Assembly: GCA_013203565.1 (NCBI GenBank)
Contig: JABMPZ010000037.1
Location: 1 to 11,364, forward strand
DNA length: 11,364 nt
Direction of reading: 5' to 3'
Source of the DNA: Parcubacteria group bacterium
GTDB lineage: Bacteria > Patescibacteriota > Minisyncoccia > Minisyncoccales > CG1-02-41-26
Below are positions 1-6,644 of the stretch, piece by piece (position 1 is the first letter of the stretch; the number at the start of each line of letters is the position of its first letter). The translations under genes and the position numbers were made by a program. The notes beneath the pieces were generated by a model. The model ran no database searches, was not told the DNA's origin, and saw only the letters and a program-made list of their open reading frames with translations.

Positions 1-849
1 CCAAAACACAACATAGTTTAGAAACCCTTTATCAAGCGCCCCATCTTTTATATAAAGTTTGGTTCTTTCAATGATTAAAAGATCGTGATAAATTTTTAAT
101 TCTTCTAATCCTAATGACAAATCAGAAAGTTCTTTATTAAAGCTCTCTAAACTCTGGTCGGATTTCTGTATTTCTTCCTGAATAATCTTCATTTCTTCCT
201 TAGGCGGGTTTTCAAATCCATATGGAATAACCTCTCCCTTACATTCTTTCAAAAAGTCAGTTATCTGCTGTTTCTGTTCTTTCATTACAATCATTAATAA
301 AAATGTTTTGCCTGGTGTTTCTCGAAGTACTTTCTTGTAAAACTTATTCTTTGTTACAAAACTTAAAAACTTTTCAATCTGTGAGTCCGGCACTGAAGAA
401 ACAAATGATACTGTATGTTCTGTTTCCTGTGGCACAAATTTAAGATCTCCAAAATCCTCAATAACTTTAAGCTTATCCTTGTTTTCTTTTTTCTTCCTTT
501 CTTCTGTTTCTATGCCTTTTTCAATCCCTATAACTCTTTCTATTATCTTTGTAACTTTTTCTTTTTTAGATAAATCATTAACTGCTTGATTCAAAATTAT
601 TCTTGGATGTTTCAATTTTTGAATAATTGATATTTTTTTAGAAAATGGCTTTAAATAGTTAATAGCAAACGATAGTGATGAGATTAAATAATCTGACTGT
701 TGAATTGATTTTGTAACATCCTCATCTACCTCTTTTATTTCTTCATCCTCTATAATCTCAAAACAACCCTGTTTTTCCATTAACTCAAAAACCTGTTTTT
801 CTTTTTCCCTTGGAAAGGCCAATATGTATTTTTTTGCTACATCTAACAT
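1..849 (-). CDS. A/V-type ATP synthase subunit I, N-terminal part (cut by window edge)
   Basis: The frame is open from the ATG at 849 to base 1 (283 codons, no stop), so this is only the N-terminal cytoplasmic half of a protein that continues to the left. The start resembles subunit I (the 'a'/116-kDa family): MLDVAKKYILAFPREKEKQ, then a short 'cysteine-Phe-Glu-Ile-Ile' strand, a long charged helical stretch and a phrase HTVSFVSSVPDSQIEKF that matches the returning alpha/beta lobe of this family. In the family this arm binds the peripheral stalks, and the C-terminal membrane half (not in the window) carries protons or sodium past the rotor ring. The gene directly upstream is a stalk-like coiled coil, which is the usual order at the head of A/V-ATPase operons. 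The sequence similarity alone is modest; the order makes the call firmer. Confidence 0.72.
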   Translation of the reverse strand, partial: MLDVAKKYILAFPREKEKQVFELMEKQGCFEIIEDEEIKEVDEDVTKSIQQSDYLISSLSFAINYLKPFSKKISIIQKLKHPRIILNQAVNDLSKKEKVTKIIERVIGIEKGIETEERKKKENKDKLKVIEDFGDLKFVPQETEHTVSFVSSVPDSQIEKFLSFVTKNKFYKKVLRETPGKTFLLMIVMKEQKQQITDFLKECKGEVIPYGFENPPKEEMKIIQEEIQKSDQSLESFNKELSDLSLGLEELKIYHDLLIIERTKLYIKDGALDKGFLNYVVFW

Positions 850-861
850 AAAAACTCAATT

Positions 862-889
862 AAAAAACCCAACTCCTAACGGTATTGGG
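862..889 (-). terminator. Terminator-like hairpin between the stalk subunit and subunit I
   Basis: Read on the minus strand, CCCAA (889-885) pairs with TTGGG (872-868) around a 12-base loop and is followed by six T (867-862). The stem is only five pairs, so it would stop transcription partially at best. It lies inside the operon, nine bases past the stop codon of the upstream subunit. It may lower expression of subunit I, which is needed in fewer copies than the stalk protein. This role is inference. Confidence 0.4.
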
Positions 890-898
890 CAACTATTG

Positions 899-1204
899 TT
901 ACTCTATAGACAATGAATTAACTACGAATTCAATGGCCTTTACAGAGTTTGTCTGCTCTTTTCTTTTAAGTAAGGCAAGTTGTGTCTCAAAGTCTTCTTC
1001 TGCTGTTTTCCTTATCTGCCTTGTTTGTTGGTCTTTATACTCCAAAACTTTGCCTTCCTGTTGTTTTGTAATCCCTGTTGTTTCCAACTCTTCAGCTAAA
1101 GCTTGTTTCTTTTTCTCAAGCTCTGCTTGTGTTTGTTTTTTTGTTGTCTCAACAGCTTGCTTTTGTTCTTGTTCTTTTTTTAATATTTGAGTAAGTTCTA
1201 CCAT
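899..1204 (-). CDS. A/V-type ATPase peripheral-stalk subunit (H/G/NtpF-like coiled coil)
   Basis: This is a 101-residue protein made almost wholly of Lys/Glu/Gln/Ala-rich helix, with no signal peptide and no membrane segment. It starts MVELTQILKKEQEQKQAVET and ends with a less charged tail, VNSLSIE. Size and composition fit subunit H/G of A/V-type ATPases, which pairs with subunit E to form the peripheral stalk that holds the catalytic head against subunit I. A coiled coil of this kind is weak evidence by itself. The subunit I-like gene 49 bases downstream and the promoter directly upstream support the reading as first gene of the operon. Two upstream ATGs at about 1219-1224 are out of frame or stop quickly, so the start at 1204 stands. 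A generic coiled-coil protein remains the alternative. Confidence 0.68.
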   Translation of the reverse strand: MVELTQILKKEQEQKQAVETTKKQTQAELEKKKQALAEELETTGITKQQEGKVLEYKDQQTRQIRKTAEEDFETQLALLKRKEQTNSVKAIEFVVNSLSIE

Positions 1205-1232
1205 AATGCTATATAATCATTCATACACTCCC

Positions 1233-1260
1233 ATCATACCCAAATAAAATAAAAAGTCAA
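1233..1260 (-). promoter_or_regulatory. Sigma70-type promoter of the ATPase operon
   Basis: On the minus strand a -35 box TTGACT (1260-1255) and a -10 box TATGAT (1238-1233) are separated by 16 bases. The predicted start of transcription near 1226 gives a leader of only about 20 bases before the ATG at 1204. The promoter lies entirely in the 72-base gap after the helicase gene, so the ATPase genes can be transcribed separately from it. Confidence 0.72.
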
Positions 1261-1276
1261 CAAAAAAAGCTCTCTA

Positions 1277-3106
1277 TTACACCTCCTGAACCTCATCTTC
1301 TCTCTTTCGTTTGGCTTCTATATTACATGGCATACAGTTCCCTTTGCGAGTTATAGGTCTGTCACAAATTACACAGTTATAATCTTTAGGTCTTAAAACT
1401 GCAATCTTTTCTTTAATACTCCCTTCTTTGTCATCCATAAACAAGCCAACTAACCTTAGTTCTTGATATGAGAAAGAATCGCCAAGTGTTTCTCGTGCTT
1501 GCGTTAAACGCAAACTATCAGCTTGCTCAAATGCTTCCTTTATTTTCTCAAACCTATGCCTCGGTGGTTGTAGATATATTAAATCAAGCTCTGGGTCTAT
1601 TTTTACTAGCTTCTCTAGATGGGTTAAAATAGTGTCCTCTTTCAAATCTCTACACTTGGCAATATCACTTAGAGACATTTTCTCCATAACAAGAACTCTT
1701 GTTACTTCATAAGTTGAGCCAATCTTTTTCTTTTTCTTTTTCTTGCCACGCCGAAGCTCCCCAGAAGCAAAGGAGGATTTGCCCATACCCTGCATAAACC
1801 CGGATAAAGAATCAAGAAAGCTGATTTGATCTTTTGTTTTCTGTAAAATAGGTATCTCTGCTAAGCTCTTACTAACCTGCTCAGACATTTGTAGAAATTC
1901 TCTATCTAATTCCAATACTTCTTGATTCACACAAAGCGCTAACTCATTTATTCCAATAAGCTTTAACCCGTCCAAAGAAGTTAGCCGTGAAAGAGCTACA
2001 TACCCCATTCCCTCAACAAATGATTTTGAGAGATCAATTTCAGCTGTATCAAGATTCATTCCTTGGCTTTTATGCACGGTTATAGCCCAAGCTAAACGAA
2101 GTGGCATTTGCCTTATTTCAGCAATTACTTCGTCGTCTTCTTTAATTACCCAATTGGCTGGTGTAACTATAATCTGATCACCAGAAAATGTTTCCACAAT
2201 AGGCAATCTATCTTCATCAAAACCAATTATCTTACCACGAGTGCCATTCACATAACCTTTGTCAAAATTGTTTTTTACAAACATTACCTGCGCTCCTTTT
2301 TTAATTACTAATCTTTCAGGAGCTAAGCAACTTTTTATTAAACCCGCGACAACCTTTTTTCTCCCATTATACTCCATATTATATGTTAATTCTCTTTCCC
2401 CAATCTTTGCTAATTCAATACTGTTCATTGTATCAACATCCACATTATGAGTATAGAGTTTTGTAGGTATAACACCAGAAAACTGCTTATTAAACTCTTT
2501 ATTAGTAAGCACTTGCCGAGCCTGCTCAATGGCATTATTACGGATATAGTTCAACAATTGAAATAGCTCATCATCTTTATGACGATGTTGTTCTTCAAGA
2601 TAGCACACTTGCATATCCATAGCTTGCCAAACATTGGACGCAAAAGCAAACCTTATTTTTCTTTGTTTTTCTATTGGAGGTAATTGAAAAAAATCTCCTG
2701 AACAAACAACTTGCATCCCACCAAAAGGAGCTAAATTACTCTTAAATGCCTGACAAATACGATTTATCGTATCAAACTGCACAGCATTGATCATTGATAT
2801 TTCATCTATCACAAGAACCCCTGTTTCTCTAAACCTTTTCTTAAGATATGGTTTTTTCAAAAGCGTATCTATATCATTCTGTCCAAGAACCTCTTGAATA
2901 CCAAGCCCTGACCAAGAATGAATAGTAATTCCTGCCATATGGGTAGCCGCAATACCTGTAGAGGCAGTAACACCTACTGCTTTGTGATTGGTTTTCAAAT
3001 AATCAATATATTTATTTAATAAAAAAGTCTTACCACTACCAGGTGGCCCAGTTAAAAATACATTCCGTCCAAGTTTTAATATATCTAACGCCTCGTCTTG
3101 AGTCAT
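1277..3106 (-). CDS. PIF1-family ATP-dependent DNA helicase with C-terminal HTH and zinc-ribbon-like tail
   Basis: This is a complete 609-residue superfamily 1B helicase. Visible motifs in order are Walker A GPPGSGKT (20-27), ASTGIAA (48-54), Walker B VLVIDEISM (97-105), GDFFQLPP (137-144), EEQHRHKD (171-178), ITVHKSQGM (342-350) and YVALSRLTS (369-377). These cover the ATPase and the C-terminal RecA-like fold. A lysine run (455-461) leads to a helix-turn-helix-like segment (about 465-503: 'SLSDIAKCRDLKEDTILTHLEKL'), like the HTH appended to RecQ/PIF1 proteins in many bacteria. The tail has two CxxC pairs (C578/C581 and C591/C594), probably a zinc site. Family knowledge: PIF1 helicases move 5'-to-3' and clear G-quadruplexes and stalled forks. 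The ATG at 3106 has AAGGG seven bases upstream, one of the few clear ribosome sites in the window. Confidence 0.93.
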   Translation of the reverse strand: MTQDEALDILKLGRNVFLTGPPGSGKTFLLNKYIDYLKTNHKAVGVTASTGIAATHMAGITIHSWSGLGIQEVLGQNDIDTLLKKPYLKKRFRETGVLVIDEISMINAVQFDTINRICQAFKSNLAPFGGMQVVCSGDFFQLPPIEKQRKIRFAFASNVWQAMDMQVCYLEEQHRHKDDELFQLLNYIRNNAIEQARQVLTNKEFNKQFSGVIPTKLYTHNVDVDTMNSIELAKIGERELTYNMEYNGRKKVVAGLIKSCLAPERLVIKKGAQVMFVKNNFDKGYVNGTRGKIIGFDEDRLPIVETFSGDQIIVTPANWVIKEDDEVIAEIRQMPLRLAWAITVHKSQGMNLDTAEIDLSKSFVEGMGYVALSRLTSLDGLKLIGINELALCVNQEVLELDREFLQMSEQVSKSLAEIPILQKTKDQISFLDSLSGFMQGMGKSSFASGELRRGKKKKKKKIGSTYEVTRVLVMEKMSLSDIAKCRDLKEDTILTHLEKLVKIDPELDLIYLQPPRHRFEKIKEAFEQADSLRLTQARETLGDSFSYQELRLVGLFMDDKEGSIKEKIAVLRPKDYNCVICDRPITRKGNCMPCNIEAKRKREDEVQEV

Positions 3107-3113
3107 AATTTTT

Positions 3114-3125
3114 CCCTTGACAGGG
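3114..3125 (-). promoter_or_regulatory. Small hairpin covering the helicase ribosome site
   Basis: In the helicase leader (minus strand) CCCT (3125-3122) can pair with AGGG (3117-3114) around GTCA. This holds the AAGGG ribosome site in a four-pair stem just before the ATG at 3106. The same bases on the plus strand contain the TTGACA -35 box of the divergent RNA promoter. The stem is short, so an effect on translation is only a suggestion. Confidence 0.35.
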
Positions 3126-3144
3126 TTTTTAAATAGTATATACT
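3117..3144 (+). promoter_or_regulatory. Consensus-like promoter firing rightward into a structured RNA
   Basis: On the plus strand a perfect -35 TTGACA (3117-3122) and a -10 TATACT (3139-3144) are 16 bases apart. The predicted start falls near 3151, exactly where the first helix of the RNA below begins. The -10 lies in the perfect palindrome AGTATATACT (3135-3144), so a minus-strand -10 for the helicase gene overlaps it. Transcription in the two directions may therefore exclude each other. Confidence 0.65.
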
Positions 3145-3150
3145 GAAATC

Positions 3151-3241
3151 AGTGCTTGGAGGGCCTTGGCCCTGTCACGGCTGTATCTAAGCTGTAACCA
3201 AGTACTACTAAAGAACAACGCTTAACAATGCGGTGTTTTTT
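3151..3241 (+). ncRNA. Candidate three-way-junction small RNA, about 91 nt
   Basis: Three helices can be drawn by eye. P1 pairs 3151-3159 (AGTGCTTGG) with 3198-3206 (CCAAGTACT), nine pairs with one G-U. P2 pairs 3160-3164 with 3169-3173 (AGGGC/GCCCT) under a CTTG tetraloop. P3 pairs 3177-3182 (ACGGCT) with 3190-3195 (AGCTGT) under a seven-base loop. The junction strands are very short (0, 3 and 2 bases), which implies a compact fold. A promoter lies directly upstream and an intrinsic terminator directly downstream, and there is no open reading frame of note. All protein genes here are on the other strand. I do not recognise the family: tRNA, SRP RNA, 6S, tmRNA and the common riboswitch cores I know do not fit. 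A leader or cis-acting element cannot be excluded, but no gene follows on this strand. Confidence 0.55.
3214..3241 (+). terminator. Intrinsic terminator of the three-way-junction RNA
   Basis: AACAACGC (3214-3221) pairs with GCGGTGTT (3230-3237), with one A/G mismatch, around an eight-base loop. T residues continue to 3241. It ends three bases before the stop codon of the convergent 164-residue gene. Read on the minus strand the hairpin has a much poorer T tract, so it is oriented rightward. Confidence 0.55.
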
Positions 3242-3244
3242 AGT

Positions 3245-3739
3245 TTAGTCATGTTCTGGATTACCACTATGTAAAACTCTTTTGCTTGTACTTTTATTAA
3301 TACCCCAAAAAGGGATAACACTCCAAAAATACTTTTCTCTACCAAAAACTTGTTTTACAATAACCTTTACTCTTACGGCATCTAAAACTGCAATAAATTC
3401 ATAAAATATTACATCTTTCATAATACGTGCCCATTTATTATTTGTGCTATCTGCCTTATATTCTTCAAATGTTTTTGTTTTCCAAATACCCTGAATTGTG
3501 TGTGATAGCTTTAAAATTTCAGGAGCAAAATGTAAAAGTTTTAATCTAGGGTATTGGTCTTTCATAGTCCTTGCTTTTCTGTTGGATTTAAACTTCAAAT
3601 GCCTTAACCCTTTTGTGTTAAAAACAATTTTTTCTTTAAAATAAGGACAATAAACTTCATCTATTTCTTCATAAAAATTCTCGGCCTCTTCTTTTATTTT
3701 TTGAAAATCTTGTTGATTACTAATATTAAACTTTCCCAT
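3245..3739 (-). CDS. Putative BECR-fold (phage barnase/EndoU/colicin/RelE-like) nuclease domain protein
   Basis: This is a 164-residue basic, soluble protein without signal peptide or membrane helix. From residue 29 it reads VYCPYFKEKIVFNTKGLRHL, then an R..R...D...R..LL..APEIL pattern (R54 to L78). The C-terminal half has a beta-rich ending, VRVKVIVKQVFGREKYFWSV. From memory this layout (a strand, GxxHL, conserved basic residues, then 'vkVivkq...g.kyFwSv.P') recalls the BECR nuclease-like families found in phage and mobile-element proteins, where they act as RNA-cutting toxins or effectors. I could not compare it with a profile, so the family and any nuclease activity are tentative. It stands alone, flanked on both sides by predicted plus-strand RNAs, and no antitoxin-like partner gene adjoins it. 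The ATG at 3739 follows an A/T-only leader without a Shine-Dalgarno. Confidence 0.45.
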   Translation of the reverse strand: MGKFNISNQQDFQKIKEEAENFYEEIDEVYCPYFKEKIVFNTKGLRHLKFKSNRKARTMKDQYPRLKLLHFAPEILKLSHTIQGIWKTKTFEEYKADSTNNKWARIMKDVIFYEFIAVLDAVRVKVIVKQVFGREKYFWSVIPFWGINKSTSKRVLHSGNPEHD

Positions 3740-3781
3740 ATTATTTATTAAAAATTTAGTATTTTAAAATCATTTTAAATT

Positions 3782-3790
3782 TGCTATAAT
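3782..3790 (+). promoter_or_regulatory. Extended -10 promoter of a second plus-strand RNA
   Basis: TGC followed by a perfect TATAAT (3785-3790) forms an extended -10 element, which can work without a good -35; none is visible in the A/T-rich sequence upstream. Transcription would start near 3797. The element lies 43-51 bases upstream of the minus-strand gene ending at 3739, in a shared divergent spacer. Confidence 0.55.
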
Positions 3791-3796
3791 ACATCT

Positions 3797-3871
3797 ACAA
3801 ATGGTCTTTTGGCTCTCCCGTGCGCAAGCGGAGGTTGAAATTTTTCAGGCAAACAATTGCCTGATTTTTTA
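3797..3871 (+). ncRNA. Candidate short RNA with GNRA-loop hairpin, about 75 nt
   Basis: Between the extended -10 and a strong terminator lies a short, comparatively GC-rich body. CTCC (3815-3818) can pair with GGAG (3829-3832 or nearby), enclosing a bulge and a GC-GCAA-GC cap with a GNRA tetraloop. The stretch also offers a GGAGG sequence next to the hairpin. A 27-codon frame starts at ATG 3801 and runs through the terminator to TAA at 3884, but it has no ribosome site and crosses the hairpin, so I favour a non-coding RNA. The family is not recognised. The body is unlike the surrounding A/T spacer, which argues for selection. Confidence 0.45.
3845..3870 (+). terminator. Strong intrinsic terminator (rightward)
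   Basis: TCAGGCAA (3845-3852) pairs perfectly with TTGCCTGA (3857-3864) around ACAA, followed by six T (3865-3870) and more T beyond an A. It is the best terminator in the window. On the minus strand the hairpin is followed by A-rich sequence, so it does not end the acetyltransferase transcript that converges on it. Confidence 0.85.
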
Positions 3872-3884
3872 TTTAAAAACCTAA

Positions 3885-4397
3885 TTACTTCAAGAAATTC
3901 TTTTCAATGGGTTTCTGGATAGTTTTGTGAAAAAAATAATCATCAGTGCCATAATAATTTTCAGGCACCATACCAACTAAATCAAACCCTCTGTTTCTAT
4001 AAAAAATAACATTTCTTTCATGGGTCCAAAGATGAAGCTTATGCATACCGTTTATTTTAGCATCTTTTTCCCATACACTCAAAAGCCCACTAGCCACCCC
4101 CTTACCCTGATGATTTGGGTTAACCGCCATCCAATCTCCCATACACACGCCACCAACAATTGGTCTCACTATTAAATAACCAATAATATCTTTAGTATCA
4201 AAAGCTAAATAAATAATAATTTGTTTAGCTTTAAACTGTGCCTTGATTGAGCTATGGCTACATTCTGCTTTTAAAATATGTTTTCTTATCTTCAAAGAAT
4301 AATCTGGAAATAGATCTAATGTAAGTTTATCAAACAAAACAAAAAATGAATCCAAATCCCCAACCCCCGCCTTCCGAAAATTATATTGTTTTTTCAT
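3885..4397 (-). CDS. GNAT-family N-acetyltransferase
   Basis: This 170-residue protein has the GNAT fold. The acetyl-CoA-binding motif A reads WMAVNPNHQGKGVASGLLSVW (about 89-109), with the Q-x-x-G-x-G/A pattern at Q97-A102. It is followed by a beta strand 'KLHLWTHERNVIFYRNRGF' (120-138), typical of motif B, where an N/R-x-x-x-x-F-Y segment closes the site. The C-terminus has a conserved-looking NYYGTDDYFFHK. It transfers an acetyl group from acetyl-CoA to an amine; the substrate cannot be told from sequence and could be a small molecule, an antibiotic or a protein. It begins 12 bases after the stop of the upstream acidic gene, so co-transcription is likely. No Shine-Dalgarno is visible; the leader is A/T-only. 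Confidence 0.9.
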   Translation of the reverse strand: MKKQYNFRKAGVGDLDSFFVLFDKLTLDLFPDYSLKIRKHILKAECSHSSIKAQFKAKQIIIYLAFDTKDIIGYLIVRPIVGGVCMGDWMAVNPNHQGKGVASGLLSVWEKDAKINGMHKLHLWTHERNVIFYRNRGFDLVGMVPENYYGTDDYFFHKTIQKPIEKNFLK

Positions 4398-4409
4398 AAT
4401 TGAATTTAA

Positions 4410-4928
4410 TTAATTTTTATTACCTCTCTCCTCTGCTTTTTTACCAAGCCATGCATCTCCTCCTTTTTTAAGAATTGCTGTATGAACAAGTATGTCTAAT
4501 ACCTTCATTCCTTTGTCTATAAATTCTTCTTCATCCTCTGAATGTAGGTCTTTATCTTTGTCTAGTGCAGTTAAAAACATCTTCTTTGCCCCAAGTTCCA
4601 TTTGACTAAATAGACCTATTTCTTCTAATAATTCTGTTAATTCTTTTTTATCAGGAAATTCTTTTTCTGGAGTTTTTCTCAATTGAATTCTTACATGAAG
4701 CAAAGCCAAGGATTCCCTAAAATTACTCTCAATTTCAGCAGCAACCTTTTCTTCCTCTTTATCCATCTCTTCATTGTGTTTTTCAGAATTAGAAACTACT
4801 TCATCCTCAAGTTTTGGTTCCTGCTCTTCTGTAACAATTTCTTCTGCTTCTTTTGTGGTATTATCCACATCCTCTGGAACATCCTCGGGCTGTACGGGCT
4901 CTGGCATCATTTCAAATTTATTTTCCAT
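4410..4928 (-). CDS. Hypothetical protein with acidic N-terminal half
   Basis: I do not recognise this 172-residue protein. Residues 1-65 are extremely rich in Glu/Asp with Pro and Val and are probably disordered. Residues 66-165 look helical and more regular, with ESNFRESLALLHVRIQLRK, then a Lys/Glu-rich segment, GLFSQMELGAKKMFLTALDKD and a final DKGMKVLDILVHTAILKKGGDAWLG. No membrane helix, signal peptide or Cys/His metal motif is present. It sits 14 bases after the RhuM gene and 12 bases before the acetyltransferase gene, so it is presumably in one transcript with them. The start at ATG 4928 carries the conserved A/T box described separately. Confidence 0.75.
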   Translation of the reverse strand: MENKFEMMPEPVQPEDVPEDVDNTTKEAEEIVTEEQEPKLEDEVVSNSEKHNEEMDKEEEKVAAEIESNFRESLALLHVRIQLRKTPEKEFPDKKELTELLEEIGLFSQMELGAKKMFLTALDKDKDLHSEDEEEFIDKGMKVLDILVHTAILKKGGDAWLGKKAEERGNKN

Positions 4929-4942
4929 AATTTTATTTTTAA

Positions 4943-5902
4943 TTATTTTTTAACTTTTTCACCCAAACATTTTTGTTTATTGTATTTTTCTAATTGCTCT
5001 CTAACTTTATTCTCCATTGCCAAATGAGAAACATTACCTGAATTTTTCAAAATTTCTTTATCATTTAAAATTAAAAAACTATCCAATTTTTTAATCCAAT
5101 CTTTCATATACATCACCCTTTGCTCTACACTCTGTAATTCAGCAAAAGACAAAAATTGTTCTACTAATAAATTTAATCTTTTTAATTCCAATTCTTGTAA
5201 ATAATTTTTAGCAATTTGAGCTTGTTTGCGAGTGATAATCTCGCCTCTCCAATTGGTGAGTCCTAAATTATCTTCAGCGCTATCTATGCGACTACTTACA
5301 ATTTCTGCCGCAGTTGAACCTGTAATAGCAAAATGGAACTTATTCTGTACTACTGCAAAAAATTGCTTTGCGTAATCCACTTTAGGATTATAGTCAGCGC
5401 TAGTCGCGAAAACATCTCTCACTTTTTGATAAAAATTAACTTCCGAAGTTCTAATTTTTCTAATCCGTTCTTCCCATTCTTCAAAGTATGTCTTCGCCAC
5501 CTTACCTTCAGATAATCGTTCATCATCCATAGTAAAACCTTTTATAATATAATCTCGTAATTTTTGTGTGGCCCAAATACGAAATTGTGTGCCACGTAAA
5601 GATTTAACACGATAACCCACGGAAATAATTACATCTAAATTATAAAAATTAACTCTGTATTTTTTTCCGTCTGTGGCAGTATGCTGGAATTTCCGGCATG
5701 CTGAATTTTCCATTAATTCTCCTTCTTTAAACACATTTTGAATGTGTTCGGTAACAGTTTTTCTATCTTTATCAAAAAGCTCAGCCATTTGCTTTTGGTT
5801 AAGCCAAACCGTCTCATTTTTAACATTAACCTCAATTTTTGTCTGCCCATCTTCAGTATTATAGATAATAATTTTATTATTTTTTTCTTGTTGATTGTCC
5901 AT
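4943..5902 (-). CDS. RhuM-family protein
   Basis: This is a 319-residue member of the virulence-protein RhuM family (named for a Salmonella pathogenicity-island gene; molecular function unknown). The N-terminal lobe ends in a helix-turn-helix-like segment, WLNQKQMAELFDKDRKTV (33-50), followed by the family signature DGKKYRVNFYNLDVIISVGY (78-97) and RGTQFRIWATQKLRDY (104-119). The rest is a long mixed helix domain (ITGSTAAEIVSSRIDSAEDNLGL near 213-235) usual for the full-length form. A DNA-binding role is inference from the N-terminal segment. Its first 44 codons are nearly the same as those of the RhuM-Fic gene at 7526-8530, while the remainder differs. It follows the metalloprotease gene by 22 bases; RhuM and YgjP genes are often seen near restriction or toxin loci, but no restriction gene is in view. 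Confidence 0.92.
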   Translation of the reverse strand: MDNQQEKNNKIIIYNTEDGQTKIEVNVKNETVWLNQKQMAELFDKDRKTVTEHIQNVFKEGELMENSACRKFQHTATDGKKYRVNFYNLDVIISVGYRVKSLRGTQFRIWATQKLRDYIIKGFTMDDERLSEGKVAKTYFEEWEERIRKIRTSEVNFYQKVRDVFATSADYNPKVDYAKQFFAVVQNKFHFAITGSTAAEIVSSRIDSAEDNLGLTNWRGEIITRKQAQIAKNYLQELELKRLNLLVEQFLSFAELQSVEQRVMYMKDWIKKLDSFLILNDKEILKNSGNVSHLAMENKVREQLEKYNKQKCLGEKVKK

Positions 5903-5924
5903 ATTTTTATTTATATATCACATA

Positions 5925-6593
5925 CTATAAATTTAAAAACTTCCTGTTTTCTTTTAACCATAACTCTCTTTGTTTGTAATCAGGTAAAACAGTTTCTACT
6001 TTATTCCAAAATCTTGCTGAATGATTTTTTTCATGAATATGGGCTAACTCGTGAACTACTACATAGTCAATGGCATTTATAGGTGCCATCACAAGACGCC
6101 ATGGGAAGTTTATTGACCCTTTTGGGCTACAAGAGCCCCATCTGGTTTGTGCACTCGTAATCTTAATTGTTTTATACTCCCAGCCAGTACTCCTACTGTA
6201 TATATCTGCTCGTGCCTTTATTGTTTCGCGTGCCATATCTTTATACCATTCAATCATCTTCCCCTTAGCATCCAATAAATATCTCTTTGGAAATAATAAA
6301 GATTGAGATAACTCTATTCTATCACAATCTTCTATTTTTAACCTATATATTTCTCCAAGGTATAGAAAGCTCTCGCCATCTATAAATTCTTTACTACGAA
6401 CAGGACCACCGTTCTCATTCACTTGTTGTTGCTTAGCTTTAATCCAATTCTGTTTCTTTAATACAAAATTATTAATATATTTCAAACTCACTCTCAAAGG
6501 TGCTCTCACAACCAGAGTAGCATCAGCTGTTACTATCAAGGCAAGTGTTCTTCGCCTTGATCTAATTATCTTATCTATTTTTATATCTTCCAC
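5925..6593 (-). CDS. YgjP-like (DUF45) zinc metallopeptidase
   Basis: This is a 222-residue member of the YgjP/WSS1-like M48-clan proteases. The zinc site is plain: HELAH (181-185) with the third ligand H191 in the phrase EKNHSARFW, and the family's RWGSCSPKGSINFPWRL block (151-167) precedes it. The N-terminal part has the customary 'RSRRRTLALIVTADATLVVRAP' strand pair (11-32) and a tryptophan-containing helix, NWIKAKQQQ. There is no membrane helix, so it is cytoplasmic. In bacteria such genes often travel with type I restriction systems; the substrate is unknown. The start is GTG at 6593 (no ATG nearby); the upstream leader is A/T-only. It is preceded by a terminator of the cold-shock gene, so it may have its own promoter, which I cannot place with confidence. 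Confidence 0.93.
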   Translation of the reverse strand: MEDIKIDKIIRSRRRTLALIVTADATLVVRAPLRVSLKYINNFVLKKQNWIKAKQQQVNENGGPVRSKEFIDGESFLYLGEIYRLKIEDCDRIELSQSLLFPKRYLLDAKGKMIEWYKDMARETIKARADIYSRSTGWEYKTIKITSAQTRWGSCSPKGSINFPWRLVMAPINAIDYVVVHELAHIHEKNHSARFWNKVETVLPDYKQRELWLKENRKFLNL

Positions 6594-6644
6594 AATTTAA
6601 TTTAATTGATTATTTGTATTTTTTGCCTTATACCTTATTCTAAC

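Noticed and set aside
885..1190. Plus-strand frame of 101 codons over the stalk-subunit gene
   Set aside because: Its Cys/Ser/Phe-rich product is the mirror of a Lys/Glu/Gln-rich coiled coil; no ribosome site or promoter supports it.
1725..1750. Programmed frameshift at the lysine run of the helicase
   Set aside because: The run is alternating AAG/AAA codons, not a long homopolymer, and the downstream domains continue in the same frame.
3151..3206. tRNA or tRNA-like molecule at the three-way junction
   Set aside because: There is no T-loop TTCRA, no anticodon arm of standard size and no seven-pair acceptor geometry; only three helices are present.
3801..3884. 27-codon frame inside the second RNA unit
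   Set aside because: It has no ribosome site and runs through the terminator hairpin and its T tract, so the frame is probably accidental; kept as an alternative in the finding.
3840..3884. Terminator for the acetyltransferase gene
   Set aside because: Read on the minus strand the hairpin is preceded by T/A and followed by A-rich sequence, so it works only rightward.
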